A program made the position numbers and the translations under genes. From a bacterium (GTDB taxonomy: Bacteria; SAR324; XYD2-FULL-50-16): a stretch of DNA of 64,000 nt. The notes under the pieces are model-generated. The model was not told the origin of the DNA, searched no databases, and saw nothing but the letters and a program-made list of their open reading frames with translations. Below are positions 1-8,972 of the stretch, one piece after another (the stretch's first letter is position 1; each line of letters begins with the position of its first letter). Where the stretch lies: positions 62,001 through 126,000 of the forward strand of contig JAJRZQ010000006.1 in assembly GCA_024275165.1 (NCBI GenBank), read 5' to 3'.

Positions 1-667
1 ACAACAGATGCGCCCCGGGCTCGGTTCGCAGGTCGATTTCTTCTGCGATGATCTCTGCGGCGTCGCCATGGCGCATTGCAGCGCCATTTAAAAGCGCCTG
101 CCCCTCAATGAGTTTCAAGTAGGCCTGCCGCCCTGCCGCCAAGGGGAAGCGGATGGATTTACCGGCGGTCAGCTCCGTGACATAGAGGTTCACATCTTGA
201 CAGACGGCAATTTCTTCTCGCGGCCCCACCAAATGCAACCATTGATTGAGACGCTCCGACTCTAAAAAGCGTTTTGATCCATAATTCGGGGTTAAATCCT
301 TTTGCTCGGGAAAAATCCAAATTTGCAAAAATCGACAGGTCTCCTCTCCCTCGTTCATCTCCGAATGAGTGATCCCCGTTCCGGCAGAGAGATATTGAAT
401 ATCACCGCGGCCTAGAGTTTCTTTATTTTGCATACTGTCTTGATGGGTCAACCCCCCGGCGACCACATAAGAAATAATTTCCATATCTTGATGCGGATGT
501 CGCCCAAACCCTTGGCGCGGCTGGACCAGATCATCATTTAAAACCCGCAGAACACCAAAATTCAAATTATCTGGATTTCGATATTCGGCAAAAGAAAAAT
601 GAAACCTGCTTTTCAACCAACCTAAATCGCTGACAAAAAGATCGTTAAAGCGAAGGATGCGAATCAT
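1..667 (-). CDS. Pirin family protein (3' end outside window)
   Basis: Cupin-fold protein of the pirin family. Members act as iron-dependent quercetin 2,3-dioxygenases or redox cofactors in the cytoplasm. The N-terminal cupin carries the metal set expected of pirins: His57 and His59 in RHPHQDMEI, and His101 and Glu103 in GITHSE. About 222 residues are visible, and the C-terminal part of the second cupin lies beyond base 1. The start is the ATG at 665-667, giving MIRILRFNDLF, a typical pirin beginning. It lies downstream of the CDGSH gene on the same strand and near a divergent LysR gene; pirins are often under LysR control. The substrate is not predictable from the sequence. Confidence 0.9.
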   Translation of the reverse strand, partial: MIRILRFNDLFVSDLGWLKSRFHFSFAEYRNPDNLNFGVLRVLNDDLVQPRQGFGRHPHQDMEIISYVVAGGLTHQDSMQNKETLGRGDIQYLSAGTGITHSEMNEGEETCRFLQIWIFPEQKDLTPNYGSKRFLESERLNQWLHLVGPREEIAVCQDVNLYVTELTAGKSIRFPLAAGRQAYLKLIEGQALLNGAAMRHGDAAEIIAEEIDLRTEPGAHLL

Positions 668-704
668 GTTGTTCCTTTTGCTTGAAATTGAAAAGCGTCG
701 CCCT

Positions 705-739
705 GCCCCCTGGCCGCCCTTCCAAAGGCAACCAGGGGC
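705..739 (-). other. Inverted repeat between CDGSH and pirin genes
   Basis: GCCCCCTGG at 705-713 pairs with CCAGGGGC at 732-739 around an 18-base loop. It lies in the 113-base gap downstream of the CDGSH gene and upstream of the pirin gene. Only a short T run follows on the minus strand, so this is a weak terminator or attenuator candidate. Confidence 0.3.
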
Positions 740-780
740 GCCTTGTGGGGTTCCCTCTTTCCTGCCCAAGCTAGGCGGGT

Positions 781-1008
781 TTAAGTTTGTTTATGCGCCC
801 CATCGCAATAGGGTTTGCCCTTGGATTTTCCACAGCCGCAGGCGTAAATGGTTTTGTCTTCGCTAAATTTTTCCACAAAAGGCTTCCCACCGACGCTTTT
901 ATGGGTTCCATCACAATAGGGGCCCTTTTTGCTCTCTCCGCAAGCGCATAGATATAAGGTTTCACCGGCTTTCACAGCAATGGAAAAAGGTTCGTTTTGC
1001 CAAGTCAT
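781..1008 (-). CDS. Small CDGSH-type iron-sulfur protein with two motifs
   Basis: This 75-residue protein has two tandem CDGSH motifs, CACGESKKGPYCDGTH and CGCGKSKGKPYCDGAH. Each supplies the three Cys and one His that bind a labile [2Fe-2S] cluster in the CDGSH (mitoNEET-like) family. The twin-motif form is typical of small bacterial members, which are soluble and presumed to work in redox or iron-sulfur handling. No membrane anchor is visible. The gene precedes the pirin gene on the minus strand and is divergent from a damaged LysR gene. Its function is inferred only from the cluster-binding motifs. Confidence 0.9.
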   Translation of the reverse strand: MTWQNEPFSIAVKAGETLYLCACGESKKGPYCDGTHKSVGGKPFVEKFSEDKTIYACGCGKSKGKPYCDGAHKQT

Positions 1009-1107
1009 AATCTCTCCAGGTTAAGATAAAATCGTTCAAACGCATCAAAACGCAAACCTCGCCTTGGCTTGGTTTACCATTCATGTTTACAGGCTAAATG
1101 ATTATTT

Positions 1108-1124
1108 GATAGATTAATATTATC
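1108..1124. promoter_or_regulatory. Candidate LysR operator in the divergent promoter region
   Basis: The 149-base gap 1009-1157 separates the minus-strand CDGSH gene from the plus-strand LysR gene and is strongly AT-rich near the LysR side. GATA at 1108-1111 and TATC at 1121-1124 form an interrupted dyad with a 9-base centre, containing the T-N11-A arrangement typical of LysR sites. This is inference from position and symmetry only. Confidence 0.35.
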
Positions 1125-1157
1125 TTTTTATAAATAACACCATAGTTTTAAACTAAG

Positions 1158-2072
1158 ATGAACCTCGATCAAATTCGTATTTTTGTCACCATTGCCGAAA
1201 CCGGTAGCTTAGGCGCCGCGGCCAAGGCCCTTTTTCGCACCCAGCCCACTTTAAGCGTGGCCTTAAAAAAATTGGAAGAGGCTCTAGGAGTCCAACTCTT
1301 TTCCCGCAAGGCCTACCGCATGAGTCTCACCGCCGCGGGCAAGCAGCTCTTGCGAAAAGCCCAATATCTTTTAGAACAGGCCAGGGAATTTGAAAACTTA
1401 GGCCGCTATTTATCCTCCGGCCATGAGCCGGAGCTTCGGGTCGCCTTTGACCCCTTGATCCCCATCCAACCGATCCTCCATATCTTAAAAACCTTTGAGC
1501 AAAAATACTGTCAAACCCAGCTCACCTTGGTTTAACAATACCTTTCCGGGGGAATCGAAAAACTCCTGCAAGATAAGGTGGATTTAGCCTTCATTGCCTG
1601 GCCGAGAATTCCCCCTCAGTTGTCTCATCTCCTGGTGCTGGAAATCGAGATGAGGATGGTCGTAAGCCCTAAATTTCCTTTAACCCAAAAAAAAGGTCCC
1701 ATTACGCAAAATGAGCTGCGCGCCCAAGCGCAAATCATCATTAAAGACAGCTCGTCTCAACCCACCAAAGATCAATTTAATGTACTCAGCGGGGGCCGCC
1801 ATTGGGATGTTACCGATTTCTGGACAAAAAAAGACATTATCTTAGAGGGAATGGGGTGGGGGGCTTTGCCCCTACATGTGGTTGAAGAGGAGTTGGAACA
1901 AGGTGAGTTGGTCAAGCTTGAGGTTGAAGGGCTACCCCAAAAAATTAGTTTGCCCGCCTATTTGGCGCGAAAAAAGGAAGGACAGCTCGGCCCGGTGGCC
2001 CAGGCATTTTGGAAAGAATGGATAGGGCTCGCCCCCTTGAGATTAAAAAACACCCCAGGTGAAGCCAAATAG
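1158..2072 (+). pseudogene. LysR-family regulator interrupted by one in-frame TAA
   Basis: The N-terminal winged helix-turn-helix is clear: MNLDQIRIFVTIAETGSL, followed by AAAKALFRTQPTLSVALKKLE. The reading frame then meets TAA at 1533-1535 (codon 126) inside the effector-binding domain. It continues in the same frame, starting QYLSGGIEKLLQDKVDLAFI, to 2072. The joined product would be about 304 residues, the usual LysR size, so one base change (for example GAA or CAA to TAA) explains the break. A second start at 1578 would make only a fragment without the DNA-binding domain. Either the gene is freshly inactivated or the sequence has an error. It probably once controlled the divergent CDGSH and pirin genes. 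Confidence 0.85.
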
Positions 2073-2096
2073 AAAAAACAAAAAAATAAACGCGGG

Positions 2097-3062
2097 CTAA
2101 GCCTCTCGACTATAGGGTTTTTGCGGGGTTAAGGATAAGAGGTCAAAAAGGGTTTTATCGGCGTCCGCACTGGGCCCAGGGGTGGTTAAAAGCTTGTCCC
2201 CACTGAAAATGGAATTCGCCCCGGCTAAAAAACAAAAAGCCTGCTCCACCTCATTTAAGGACTCCCGTCCAGCGCTGAGCCGCACCATGGTGGTCGGCAG
2301 CAAAATCCGCGCGGTGGCGATCACCCGCACCAGCTCCAAGGTGGGAACCCGTTGCCCCTTTTCTTCCATGGGGGTGCCGGGAATGGGTACCAGCACATTA
2401 ACGGGCACCGACTCCGGTGCCGGGTCCAACTCGCTTAAGGTTAAAAGCAAGTCAATTCGGTCGTTTTCACTCTCTCCCATGCCCAAAATACCGCCGCAGC
2501 AGAGGCTGATTCCCGCTTGGGCCACGCGGTCAATCGTCCGCAACCGATCTTCATAACCGCGGGTCGAAACCACCTTCGCATAGTAGTTCTTCCCCGTATC
2601 CAGGTTGTGGTTGTAGGCATACAGGCCGGCCTCTTTCAGCTGCTCGGCCTGCTTTGACTCCAACATGCCTAAGGTACAGCAGACCTCCAGCCCCAAAGCC
2701 GAGACTCCCTTAACCATTTCTAAAATCTCTGCAAAATCCTCATCGTCTTTCACCTTGCGACCCGCAGAGCCCATGCAAAAACGGGTGCTGCCACCCTCTT
2801 TGGCCTCTTTGGCCAGGGCCAGCACCTCCTTTTTATCCAGCAGCTTTTCGCGCGCCACGCTGGTTTCATAATGAACCGATTGGGAGCAATATCCGCAGTC
2901 TTCAGAGCAACCGCCCGTTTTGATCGACTGGAGGGTGCAAACCTGGATTTCTTGGGAGGGATGGTGTCGGCGATGAACCTCGGCGGCCTGAAAAACGAGG
3001 TCCAGCAGAGGGCGGTGGTAGAGTTCGGCAATCTCGTCGCGACTGGTAAAGGGCTTGTTCAT
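2097..3062 (-). CDS. bioB: Biotin synthase
   Basis: Radical SAM enzyme that inserts sulfur into dethiobiotin to make biotin, the last step of the pathway. CSEDCGYC near residue 52 is the CxxxCxxC site for the [4Fe-4S] cluster. Conserved BioB segments follow: YNHNLDTG, CCGGILGMGE, PVNVLVPIPGTP and RLSAGRE. At 321 residues it has normal length. A Shine-Dalgarno-like AGGAAAG precedes the ATG. No other biotin genes are adjacent. The repeat element at 3151-3362 lies directly upstream and may contain or disturb its promoter. Confidence 0.97.
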   Translation of the reverse strand: MNKPFTSRDEIAELYHRPLLDLVFQAAEVHRRHHPSQEIQVCTLQSIKTGGCSEDCGYCSQSVHYETSVAREKLLDKKEVLALAKEAKEGGSTRFCMGSAGRKVKDDEDFAEILEMVKGVSALGLEVCCTLGMLESKQAEQLKEAGLYAYNHNLDTGKNYYAKVVSTRGYEDRLRTIDRVAQAGISLCCGGILGMGESENDRIDLLLTLSELDPAPESVPVNVLVPIPGTPMEEKGQRVPTLELVRVIATARILLPTTMVRLSAGRESLNEVEQAFCFLAGANSIFSGDKLLTTPGPSADADKTLFDLLSLTPQKPYSREA

Positions 3063-3150
3063 TGGCTTTCCTGATAAAAGAAAAGTTTACCCAAGCCAAG
3101 GGAATGGAGCAAGGCCTTTATGCCACTTCCAATATTTCGCTTTAACCTAA

Positions 3151-3362
3151 GCAACCTCTGAAAAACTCCTTGCCTACCGCTTGTTCAAGCGGTAGGCTCA
3201 TGCCCTTCGGGCTGATTATAGCCCTTGGGGCGCGTCAAGTTTTTCCGTCGTTTCGGTGGGGAATGAAATCCACAATCCCAACGCGAATCAATAAGTCGCG
3301 TTTTTTGATTTGGCAAGGCATCCCTGCCTTGCTGGGAACCTCCGCGTTTTTCAGAGTTTCCC
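3151..3362 (+). repeat. MITE-like dispersed repeat, copy A
   Basis: Full-length copy of about 212 bases. The left end AACCTCTGAAAAAC and the right end GTTTTTCAGAGTTTC form imperfect terminal inverted repeats with the core CTCTGAAAAAC. Inside are the palindrome CTACCGCTTG-TT-CAAGCGGTAG, a GCCCTTCGGGC hairpin, and GGCAAGG/CCTTGC. CCTAAG stands at both edges (3146-3151 and 3361-3366), consistent with a short target duplication around TAA. It encodes no protein. It lies between bioB and the small gene whose stop codon it provides. Confidence 0.85.
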
Positions 3363-3521
3363 TAAGACCTTGCCCTGCTTTTTCAAATAGGTCTTTTGGT
3401 CAATCCGCTGGATGCGCATGCCTTGGATTTCAAAATAACTCTTGCTGTTCCAGTCGTAGGCAAAAATCACCCGGCCTTCTCGTTGCGACTTTAAAGAGAG
3501 TTCAACTAGTTTTTGATTCAT
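3351..3521 (-). CDS. Small hypothetical protein (56 aa), ending inside repeat copy A
   Basis: An ORF of 56 residues starts at the ATG 3519-3521. That ATG overlaps the TGA of the upstream 79-residue gene (ATGA), suggesting translational coupling. The protein is basic and strand-rich, with GRVIFAYDWNSKSYFEIQG followed by RIQRIDQKTYLKKQGKV. I recognise no family. The last residues GKL and the TGA stop come from the end of repeat copy A, so the original C-terminus may have been replaced by insertion of the element. Confidence 0.5.
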   Translation of the reverse strand: MNQKLVELSLKSQREGRVIFAYDWNSKSYFEIQGMRIQRIDQKTYLKKQGKVLGKL

Positions 3522-3757
3522 GGCCTCAAGTTTGCCAAGGGGTGGACCTCTGTCGCCAATTGAGCGGAAAAAGCCTTGAGTTGGGGGGAGGCCAACAGGT
3601 GAGCCCGACCATCTAGAGTCACCAACCAGGCCTCGCCAGGGGCGATTTCCAAGGCGCCCAAACCGGGAACCTCGATCCGGCAGGCCCGCTCGATTGATTG
3701 AGCCAATTCCAAAGCCCCGATCAGGCTGGCGTAGGTTTCTTCAAGATTCATGGGCAA
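3518..3757 (-). CDS. Small hypothetical protein (79 aa)
   Basis: This 79-residue soluble protein starts MPMNLEETYASLIGALELAQ. A hydrophobic central stretch, RIEVPGLGALEIAPGEAWLV, suggests a beta hairpin. No signal peptide, cysteine cluster or known motif is seen. Its stop overlaps the start of the 56-residue gene by 4 bases, so the two probably form a small operon. Base composition matches the neighbourhood. The family is unknown; it could be a small accessory of a membrane or surface system, but nothing in the sequence decides this. Confidence 0.55.
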   Translation of the reverse strand: MPMNLEETYASLIGALELAQSIERACRIEVPGLGALEIAPGEAWLVTLDGRAHLLASPQLKAFSAQLATEVHPLANLRP

Positions 3758-3850
3758 TCACATTCGGGTTTCCCCAGGGAAATGCAACAAAAGTGCCTTT
3801 AGGGGGAAAAAGCTAGTGAGACGCTCAGACCCCAAAAAAACCTCGACCTT

Positions 3851-5107
3851 TTATCTCTCTTTCATCCGTCCCTCGATCTCTGCAATCTCCTTCGGAATCT
3901 TTTGGCTCAATACCCGGCAACCTTCTTGGGTTAAAAGCACATTGTCTTCAATACGAATCCCCATCCCCTGCTCTTTTAAGTACAAACCCGGCTCAATGGT
4001 GATCACCGCGCCAACGGGTAACGGGTCTTCTGCTTGTTGCAGGTCATGAACATCGAGCCCCAAGGAATGCCCAATCCGGTGCAGGCCCACGCTTGGCAGA
4101 TTTTTTTCCGCTTTAATATAACCGGCCTTTTTATAGATTTCCCCCTGGATTCGTTTCGCCCGCTCGTTGATCTCCTGCCAACTCATCCCCGCCTTGACCT
4201 CGGCGATCATCGCTTGATTGACCTCCAATACCGTTTGGTAGGCCTTTTTTTGTTTTGCGCTAAATTTGCCGCCAGCGGGGAAGACCCGGGTGATATCCCC
4301 CGAATACATGCCGTATTCCGCGCCCGTATCGATCAAAACCAAGTCGCTTTTTTTGATCCGGCTCCGATTGGACACATAATGCAGGGTGGTGGCATTGGCC
4401 CCGGCAGCCACGATGGTATCAAAACCGACCCGGTCGCAGCCTGCATACAAATATTGATGGGCCAATTCGGCCTCGATTTGATATTCCAACCTCCCTGGTT
4501 TAAGGGTTCGCAGCACCCGATCCAAGGCCCGGCCCATAATACTTAAGGCCTGCTCGATCCGGGCGACCTCCTCCTTGCTCTTTTTGCTTCGCAGCTTCAG
4601 CATCAAGGGACCGAGTTTTTTAAAAGCCAAGCCCGGCAAGCGGCGGGTCAGGTTCTCTAAAAACAAATGCTCCGCCGTGAGGGGCTGGTGCGGAAAAATC
4701 GGATTCACCTCGCAATAGAGTTGTTCCCTGTGTTTTTGCCAGCTAAAAAGAGTAAACTCAAAGGCGGGAAGTTCGGCAACCCCTTCGATGCCGCTTAAGA
4801 CTTTTCCCTCCTCCAAGCCGGTCATCTTCCCTTCCCAGGTTTCCTTACTCGCGTCCAGGGGAGGCAAAAAGAGCGTTTCCCCTGCCTGGCCTTCGCTCCA
4901 AGGGGTCAACAGCAGGCGGGCCTTGGGCTCTTCGATCCCGGTGAGATAAAAAAAGGTGGAATCGGGGCGAAAGGGGTAATTTTGATCGGCGTTGCGGGGC
5001 AAGGGAGCCCCGTTGCTCACCAGGGCCAGGCTGCCCTCGGGCAAGAGCTTGCGCAGGGCTTCCCGATTTTTGCTAAAAAACCGGGCCGGTAGGTTGGGGG
5101 CGCGCAT
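3851..5107 (-). CDS. pepP: Xaa-Pro aminopeptidase (M24B family)
   Basis: Cytoplasmic metallopeptidase that removes N-terminal residues ahead of proline. The first half (about residues 1-170) is the aminopeptidase P N-terminal domain (RPDSTFFYLTGIEEP). The second half is the pita-bread catalytic domain. Metal ligands are visible in DTGAEYGMYSGDITRVFP (two Asp), GHSLGLDVHD (His), ITIEPGLY (Glu) and IRIEDNVLL (Glu). Its 418 residues are close to the usual 430-440. It begins 11 bases after purH on the same strand, so the two are probably co-transcribed. Confidence 0.93.
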   Translation of the reverse strand: MRAPNLPARFFSKNREALRKLLPEGSLALVSNGAPLPRNADQNYPFRPDSTFFYLTGIEEPKARLLLTPWSEGQAGETLFLPPLDASKETWEGKMTGLEEGKVLSGIEGVAELPAFEFTLFSWQKHREQLYCEVNPIFPHQPLTAEHLFLENLTRRLPGLAFKKLGPLMLKLRSKKSKEEVARIEQALSIMGRALDRVLRTLKPGRLEYQIEAELAHQYLYAGCDRVGFDTIVAAGANATTLHYVSNRSRIKKSDLVLIDTGAEYGMYSGDITRVFPAGGKFSAKQKKAYQTVLEVNQAMIAEVKAGMSWQEINERAKRIQGEIYKKAGYIKAEKNLPSVGLHRIGHSLGLDVHDLQQAEDPLPVGAVITIEPGLYLKEQGMGIRIEDNVLLTQEGCRVLSQKIPKEIAEIEGRMKER

Positions 5108-5118
5108 GGAAATAACCC

Positions 5119-6801
5119 TTAATGGTTAAAATGGCGCAGACCCGTAAAGGCCATGCTCATTCCCAGTTCGTCGCAGGCCTTGATGGAATCCTCGTCCCGC
5201 ATGCTCCCCCCGGGTTGTACCACAAAACAAATCCCCAAATCGTGGGCCTCTCGAATAGTGTCGTCAAAGGGCAAAAAGGCGTCTGAGGCCATGACCATGC
5301 GGCCCAATTCCCCTTGCCAAAAGGCTTCGAAGTCGCCGGAACTGCCTTGAGCCTCCCACTCTCGTTTCAGGTTTTCCTTGGCCTTGGTCACCGAGAGCTT
5401 GCGCATGCTGTCCACCCGATTGGGCTGGCCCGCGCCCATCCCCATCACCTGAAAGCGACCGGGGGCGTATTCCCTGCCCAAAACCACGGCGTTGGACTTG
5501 GTATGCTTGCAGGCGGTCATGGTAAAGGTCGCCAAGTCCTTTAAGTTGCCGTCAAAGGGTTTTTGGGTCATCACCTCGAAGCGATCGAAAATCTGTTGAT
5601 CCCGATCTTGCAATAAAATCCCCCCCGTAATGGCGCGAAAGGTTTTGGCCTCTCCCTTGCCCTGAGGGCTCGCCTCCACCAAGCGGATCATCTTGGACTT
5701 CTGGGTTAAAAACTCCACCGCCTCCAAGCTAAAACCCGGGGCCACAATGACCTCGACAAACTTGCCCGTGCTCACCTCGGTGGGAATGTATTCCCCCTTT
5801 TTGACCTGGTAGCTGTAATGCTTGACGCTATCGCCCTTTAAAAAACGGGCGAAATCCAAATCCACCTGCTGGTTGCAGGCGATCACCCCCCCAAAGGCGG
5901 AAATGGGATCCCCTTCCCAGGCCCGCTCCAAGGCCTCACGCGGGGTTTCCCCCGTGGCGAAGCCGCAGGGATTGGTGTGCTTGATCACCGCTGCCGCGGC
6001 AATATCAACGGGGATATCCTTCACCGCCTCGTAAGCGGCGTTGGCATCCACATAGTTGTTGTAGCTCATTGCCTTGCCGCTCAAGACCTTTGCGTAGGCG
6101 ACGCTGCTTTCTTTGGACGCCGGATCTTTGTAAAACACGGCTTTTTGATGACTGTTTTCCCCATAGCGCAGCATCTCGCCTTGATCGTAATAGAGGTGGA
6201 GTTTTTCCCGCTCCAAACAGCGGCGGCTCAAAAAGGCATCAATGGCCGCGTCGTAACGACTGGTGAGGTTGTACACCTTGACGGCCAGGTATTGCTTGGT
6301 CTTTAGGTCCACCTCCCCCCGGGTTCGCAATTGAGACAAAACCTCTGGATAGTCTTTCGGGTCGGTCAGCACAGCGACATCCTTGTGGTTTTTCGCAGAA
6401 GCCCGCAACATGGCGGGGCCGCCGATATCAATATTTTCAATGGCCTCTTCCAAGCTTACCTCCGGATTTTCCACCACCTTCAAAAAAGGATAGAGGTTGA
6501 TCACCACCAAGTCGATGGGATCAATCCCGTTTTCCCGCAAGGCCGCCATATGGACGGGGTTATCTCGCACAGCCAACAGCCCCCCGTGAATCTTCGGGTG
6601 CAGGGTTTTCACCCTGCCGTCCATGATTTCTGGGAAACCGGTGACCTCGCTCACCAAGGTCACGGGCACCCCGGCCCCCTTCAAGGCCTTAGCCGTACCC
6701 CCAGTACTGAGAATTTCAATCCCCAGCTTGGCAAGTTCTTTAGAAAACTCTATAATTCCTGTTTTATCCGATACGCTGACTAAAGCCCGTTTGACTTTCA
6801 T
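5119..6801 (-). CDS. purH: Bifunctional AICAR transformylase / IMP cyclohydrolase
   Basis: Catalyses the last two steps of IMP synthesis: formylation of AICAR with 10-formyl-THF, then ring closure. The N-terminal MGS-like cyclohydrolase domain shows RALVSVSDKTGI, STGGTAKAL, GRVKTLHPKIHGGLL and NLYPF. The transformylase domain shows LRYGENSHQKA, IKHTNPCGFA, AFGGVIA, TKSNAV, GMGAGQPNRVDS, SDAFLPFDDTI and QPGGSMRDE. At 560 residues it is about 30 longer than typical PurH. The extra residues lie after LDFARFLKG, before the segment FVEVIVAPGFS. It is followed at once by pepP and diverges from uvrB. Confidence 0.97.
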   Translation of the reverse strand: MKVKRALVSVSDKTGIIEFSKELAKLGIEILSTGGTAKALKGAGVPVTLVSEVTGFPEIMDGRVKTLHPKIHGGLLAVRDNPVHMAALRENGIDPIDLVVINLYPFLKVVENPEVSLEEAIENIDIGGPAMLRASAKNHKDVAVLTDPKDYPEVLSQLRTRGEVDLKTKQYLAVKVYNLTSRYDAAIDAFLSRRCLEREKLHLYYDQGEMLRYGENSHQKAVFYKDPASKESSVAYAKVLSGKAMSYNNYVDANAAYEAVKDIPVDIAAAAVIKHTNPCGFATGETPREALERAWEGDPISAFGGVIACNQQVDLDFARFLKGDSVKHYSYQVKKGEYIPTEVSTGKFVEVIVAPGFSLEAVEFLTQKSKMIRLVEASPQGKGEAKTFRAITGGILLQDRDQQIFDRFEVMTQKPFDGNLKDLATFTMTACKHTKSNAVVLGREYAPGRFQVMGMGAGQPNRVDSMRKLSVTKAKENLKREWEAQGSSGDFEAFWQGELGRMVMASDAFLPFDDTIREAHDLGICFVVQPGGSMRDEDSIKACDELGMSMAFTGLRHFNH

Positions 6802-6878
6802 GATAATCTAAAATGAGATTGTAAGTTTAAGAATAAGGCTTGAGATTAAAACGATAGAGCAAAAGGTACAAGGCCAGG

Positions 6879-8864
6879 ATGCAAAAATCCTTTGAACTGA
6901 ACTCTCCCTACTCCCCCTCGGGCGATCAGGCCCAGGCTATTGAGGCCCTGACCAAGGGATTGGAGGCGCAAAAAAAATATCAAATCCTCTTAGGAGTCAC
7001 CGGCAGCGGCAAGACCTTTACCATGGCCAATGTGATCCAAAGGCTGAAGCGGCCCACCTTGATCATGACCCACAACAAGACCTTAGCCACCCAGCTCTAC
7101 CACGAATTCAAGGAGTTCTTCCCCCACAACGCGGTCGAATACTTTGTCAGCTACTACGATTATTACCAACCCGAGGCTTATGTGCCTTCTAAAGATCTTT
7201 TTATTGAAAAAGACACCAGCATCAACGACGAGTTGGATAAACTCAGGCTTTCCGCGACCCGCAGCCTCTTTGAGCGGGAAGATGTCATCATCATCTCCTC
7301 GGTTTCTTGCATTTACGGCCTCGGCAGCCCCGAGGCCTATTCGGGGCTCTTGCTTTTTTTGATCGAGGGGCAGCAAAAACCACGAGAAGAGATCTTAGCC
7401 AAGCTGGTGGAGATCCAATACGACCGCAACGATTACGACTTTCACCGGGGAACCTTTCGGGTTCGGGGCGATACGGTGGAAATATTTCCCGCCTATGAAG
7501 ACTTTGCCTTGCGCATCGAGATGTTCGGCGACGAGATCGAGGGGCTCTACGAGATCGAGCCCCTAACGGGCAAGGTCCTGCACCGGGTTTCTAAAATCGC
7601 GCTCTACCCGGCGAGCCATTATGTGACCTTTAAAGAGGACTTGAAAGAAACCTTAACAGGCATCCGAGCAGAATTAAAGACCCGGCTCCTCGAGCTGGAA
7701 GCCGAGGGCAAGCTGGTCGAAAAGCTCCGCCTAGAGCAACGCACCCAATATGATTTAGAAATGTTGGAAGAAACAGGCCATTGCACGGGAATCGAAAACT
7801 ACTCCAGGATTATGACCCGCCGAAAAGCCGGCGAGCCGCCGCCTACCTTGATCGACTACTTCCCCAAAGACGCCTTGGTCTTTTTGGACGAAAGCCATGT
7901 GACCCTGCCGCAAATCAGGGGGATGTACAAGGGGGATTATTCGCGCAAGTCCACCTTAGTGAGCCACGGGTTCCGCCTCCCCAGCGCCTTGGACAACCGC
8001 CCCTTAAAATACGAGGAGTTCGATCAACTGATCCGCCGGGTGATCTATGTTTCGGCCACCCCGGGGGACAAAGAATTGACCCAAACCGAGGGCGCGGTGA
8101 TTGAGCAGGTGATCCGCCCCACCGGGCTCTTAGACCCGGTGATTGAAGTGCGCCCCATCAAGGGGCAGGTCGAAGAGGCCTATGGCGAGATCAAAGAGGT
8201 GATCGCCCAGGGCTGGCGAGTCTTGATCACTACCTTGACCAAGCGCATGGCCGAAGACTTGACCGAATATTATTCCGAGATGGGAATGAAGGTCAAATAC
8301 CTCCATTCCGACATCGACACGGTGGAGCGCAGCGAAATTTTACGCGATTTGCGTTTGGGCAAGTTCGATGTTTTAGTGGGCATCAACCTGCTCAGAGAGG
8401 GGTTGGACCTCCCCGAAGTCGCCTTGGTCACCATCATGGACGCAGATAAAGAGGGGTTTTTGCGCAGCTATCGCAGCCTGCTGCAAACCTGCGGAAGGGC
8501 GGCGAGAAACGCGGCAGGCCGAGTGATCATGTTCGCGGATAAAATTACCGCCAGCATGCGGCAATGTATGGATGAAACCGAGCGCCGCAGGGCCATCCAG
8601 CAAGCCTACAACCAAGAACGGAATATCGTTCCCCAAACGATTATCAAAAAAATACAAAACCATCTGGTCAAAGGGAAAGAGGAACCCTTTGACGCGGCCC
8701 GCATGGGCTACCACAAACCGGTTCCCAAAGATTTGCTCAAAGAGATCAAAAAACTGGAAAAGGAGATGCGAACGGCGGCGGCAAGCCTGGATTTCGAGCG
8801 CGCCGCGGACCTGCGAGATCAGGCAAAATATTTAAAGGATGTGCATTTGGGATTGGCGGAGTAA
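6879..8864 (+). CDS. uvrB: UvrABC excinuclease subunit B
   Basis: DNA-damage recognition helicase of nucleotide excision repair. Walker A is GVTGSGKT at residues 39-46. The beta-hairpin region reads [16 protein letters not shown], the DEXX-type box is VFLDESH, and helicase motif VI sits in [11 protein letters not shown]. The C-terminal UVR coiled-coil motif ([23 protein letters not shown]), which contacts UvrC, is intact. At 661 residues it has normal length. It is divergent from purH across a 77-base gap that must hold both promoters. Confidence 0.98.
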   Translation: MQKSFELNSPYSPSGDQAQAIEALTKGLEAQKKYQILLGVTGSGKTFTMANVIQRLKRPTLIMTHNKTLATQLYHEFKEFFPHNAVEYFVSYYDYYQPEAYVPSKDLFIEKDTSINDELDKLRLSATRSLFEREDVIIISSVSCIYGLGSPEAYSGLLLFLIEGQQKPREEILAKLVEIQYDRNDYDFHRGTFRVRGDTVEIFPAYEDFALRIEMFGDEIEGLYEIEPLTGKVLHRVSKIALYPASHYVTFKEDLKETLTGIRAELKTRLLELEAEGKLVEKLRLEQRTQYDLEMLEETGHCTGIENYSRIMTRRKAGEPPPTLIDYFPKDALVFLDESHVTLPQIRGMYKGDYSRKSTLVSHGFRLPSALDNRPLKYEEFDQLIRRVIYVSATPGDKELTQTEGAVIEQVIRPTGLLDPVIEVRPIKGQVEEAYGEIKEVIAQGWRVLITTLTKRMAEDLTEYYSEMGMKVKYLHSDIDTVERSEILRDLRLGKFDVLVGINLLREGLDLPEVALVTIMDADKEGFLRSYRSLLQTCGRAARNAAGRVIMFADKITASMRQCMDETERRRAIQQAYNQERNIVPQTIIKKIQNHLVKGKEEPFDAARMGYHKPVPKDLLKEIKKLEKEMRTAAASLDFERAADLRDQAKYLKDVHLGLAE

Positions 8865-8972
8865 AGCGAAACAAACGGTTTGGCCGGGCTTTGGGGCAAA
8901 TCGTGATTTCCCCCTACCGATGCTTCTTGCACTCTCTTAGAAAGCCCCCTAAGCTTTGCCTTTAACCACTTT

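Noticed and set aside
6331-6783. Plus-strand ORF of 150 codons opposite purH
   Set aside because: Antisense shadow of the conserved PurH N-terminal domain.
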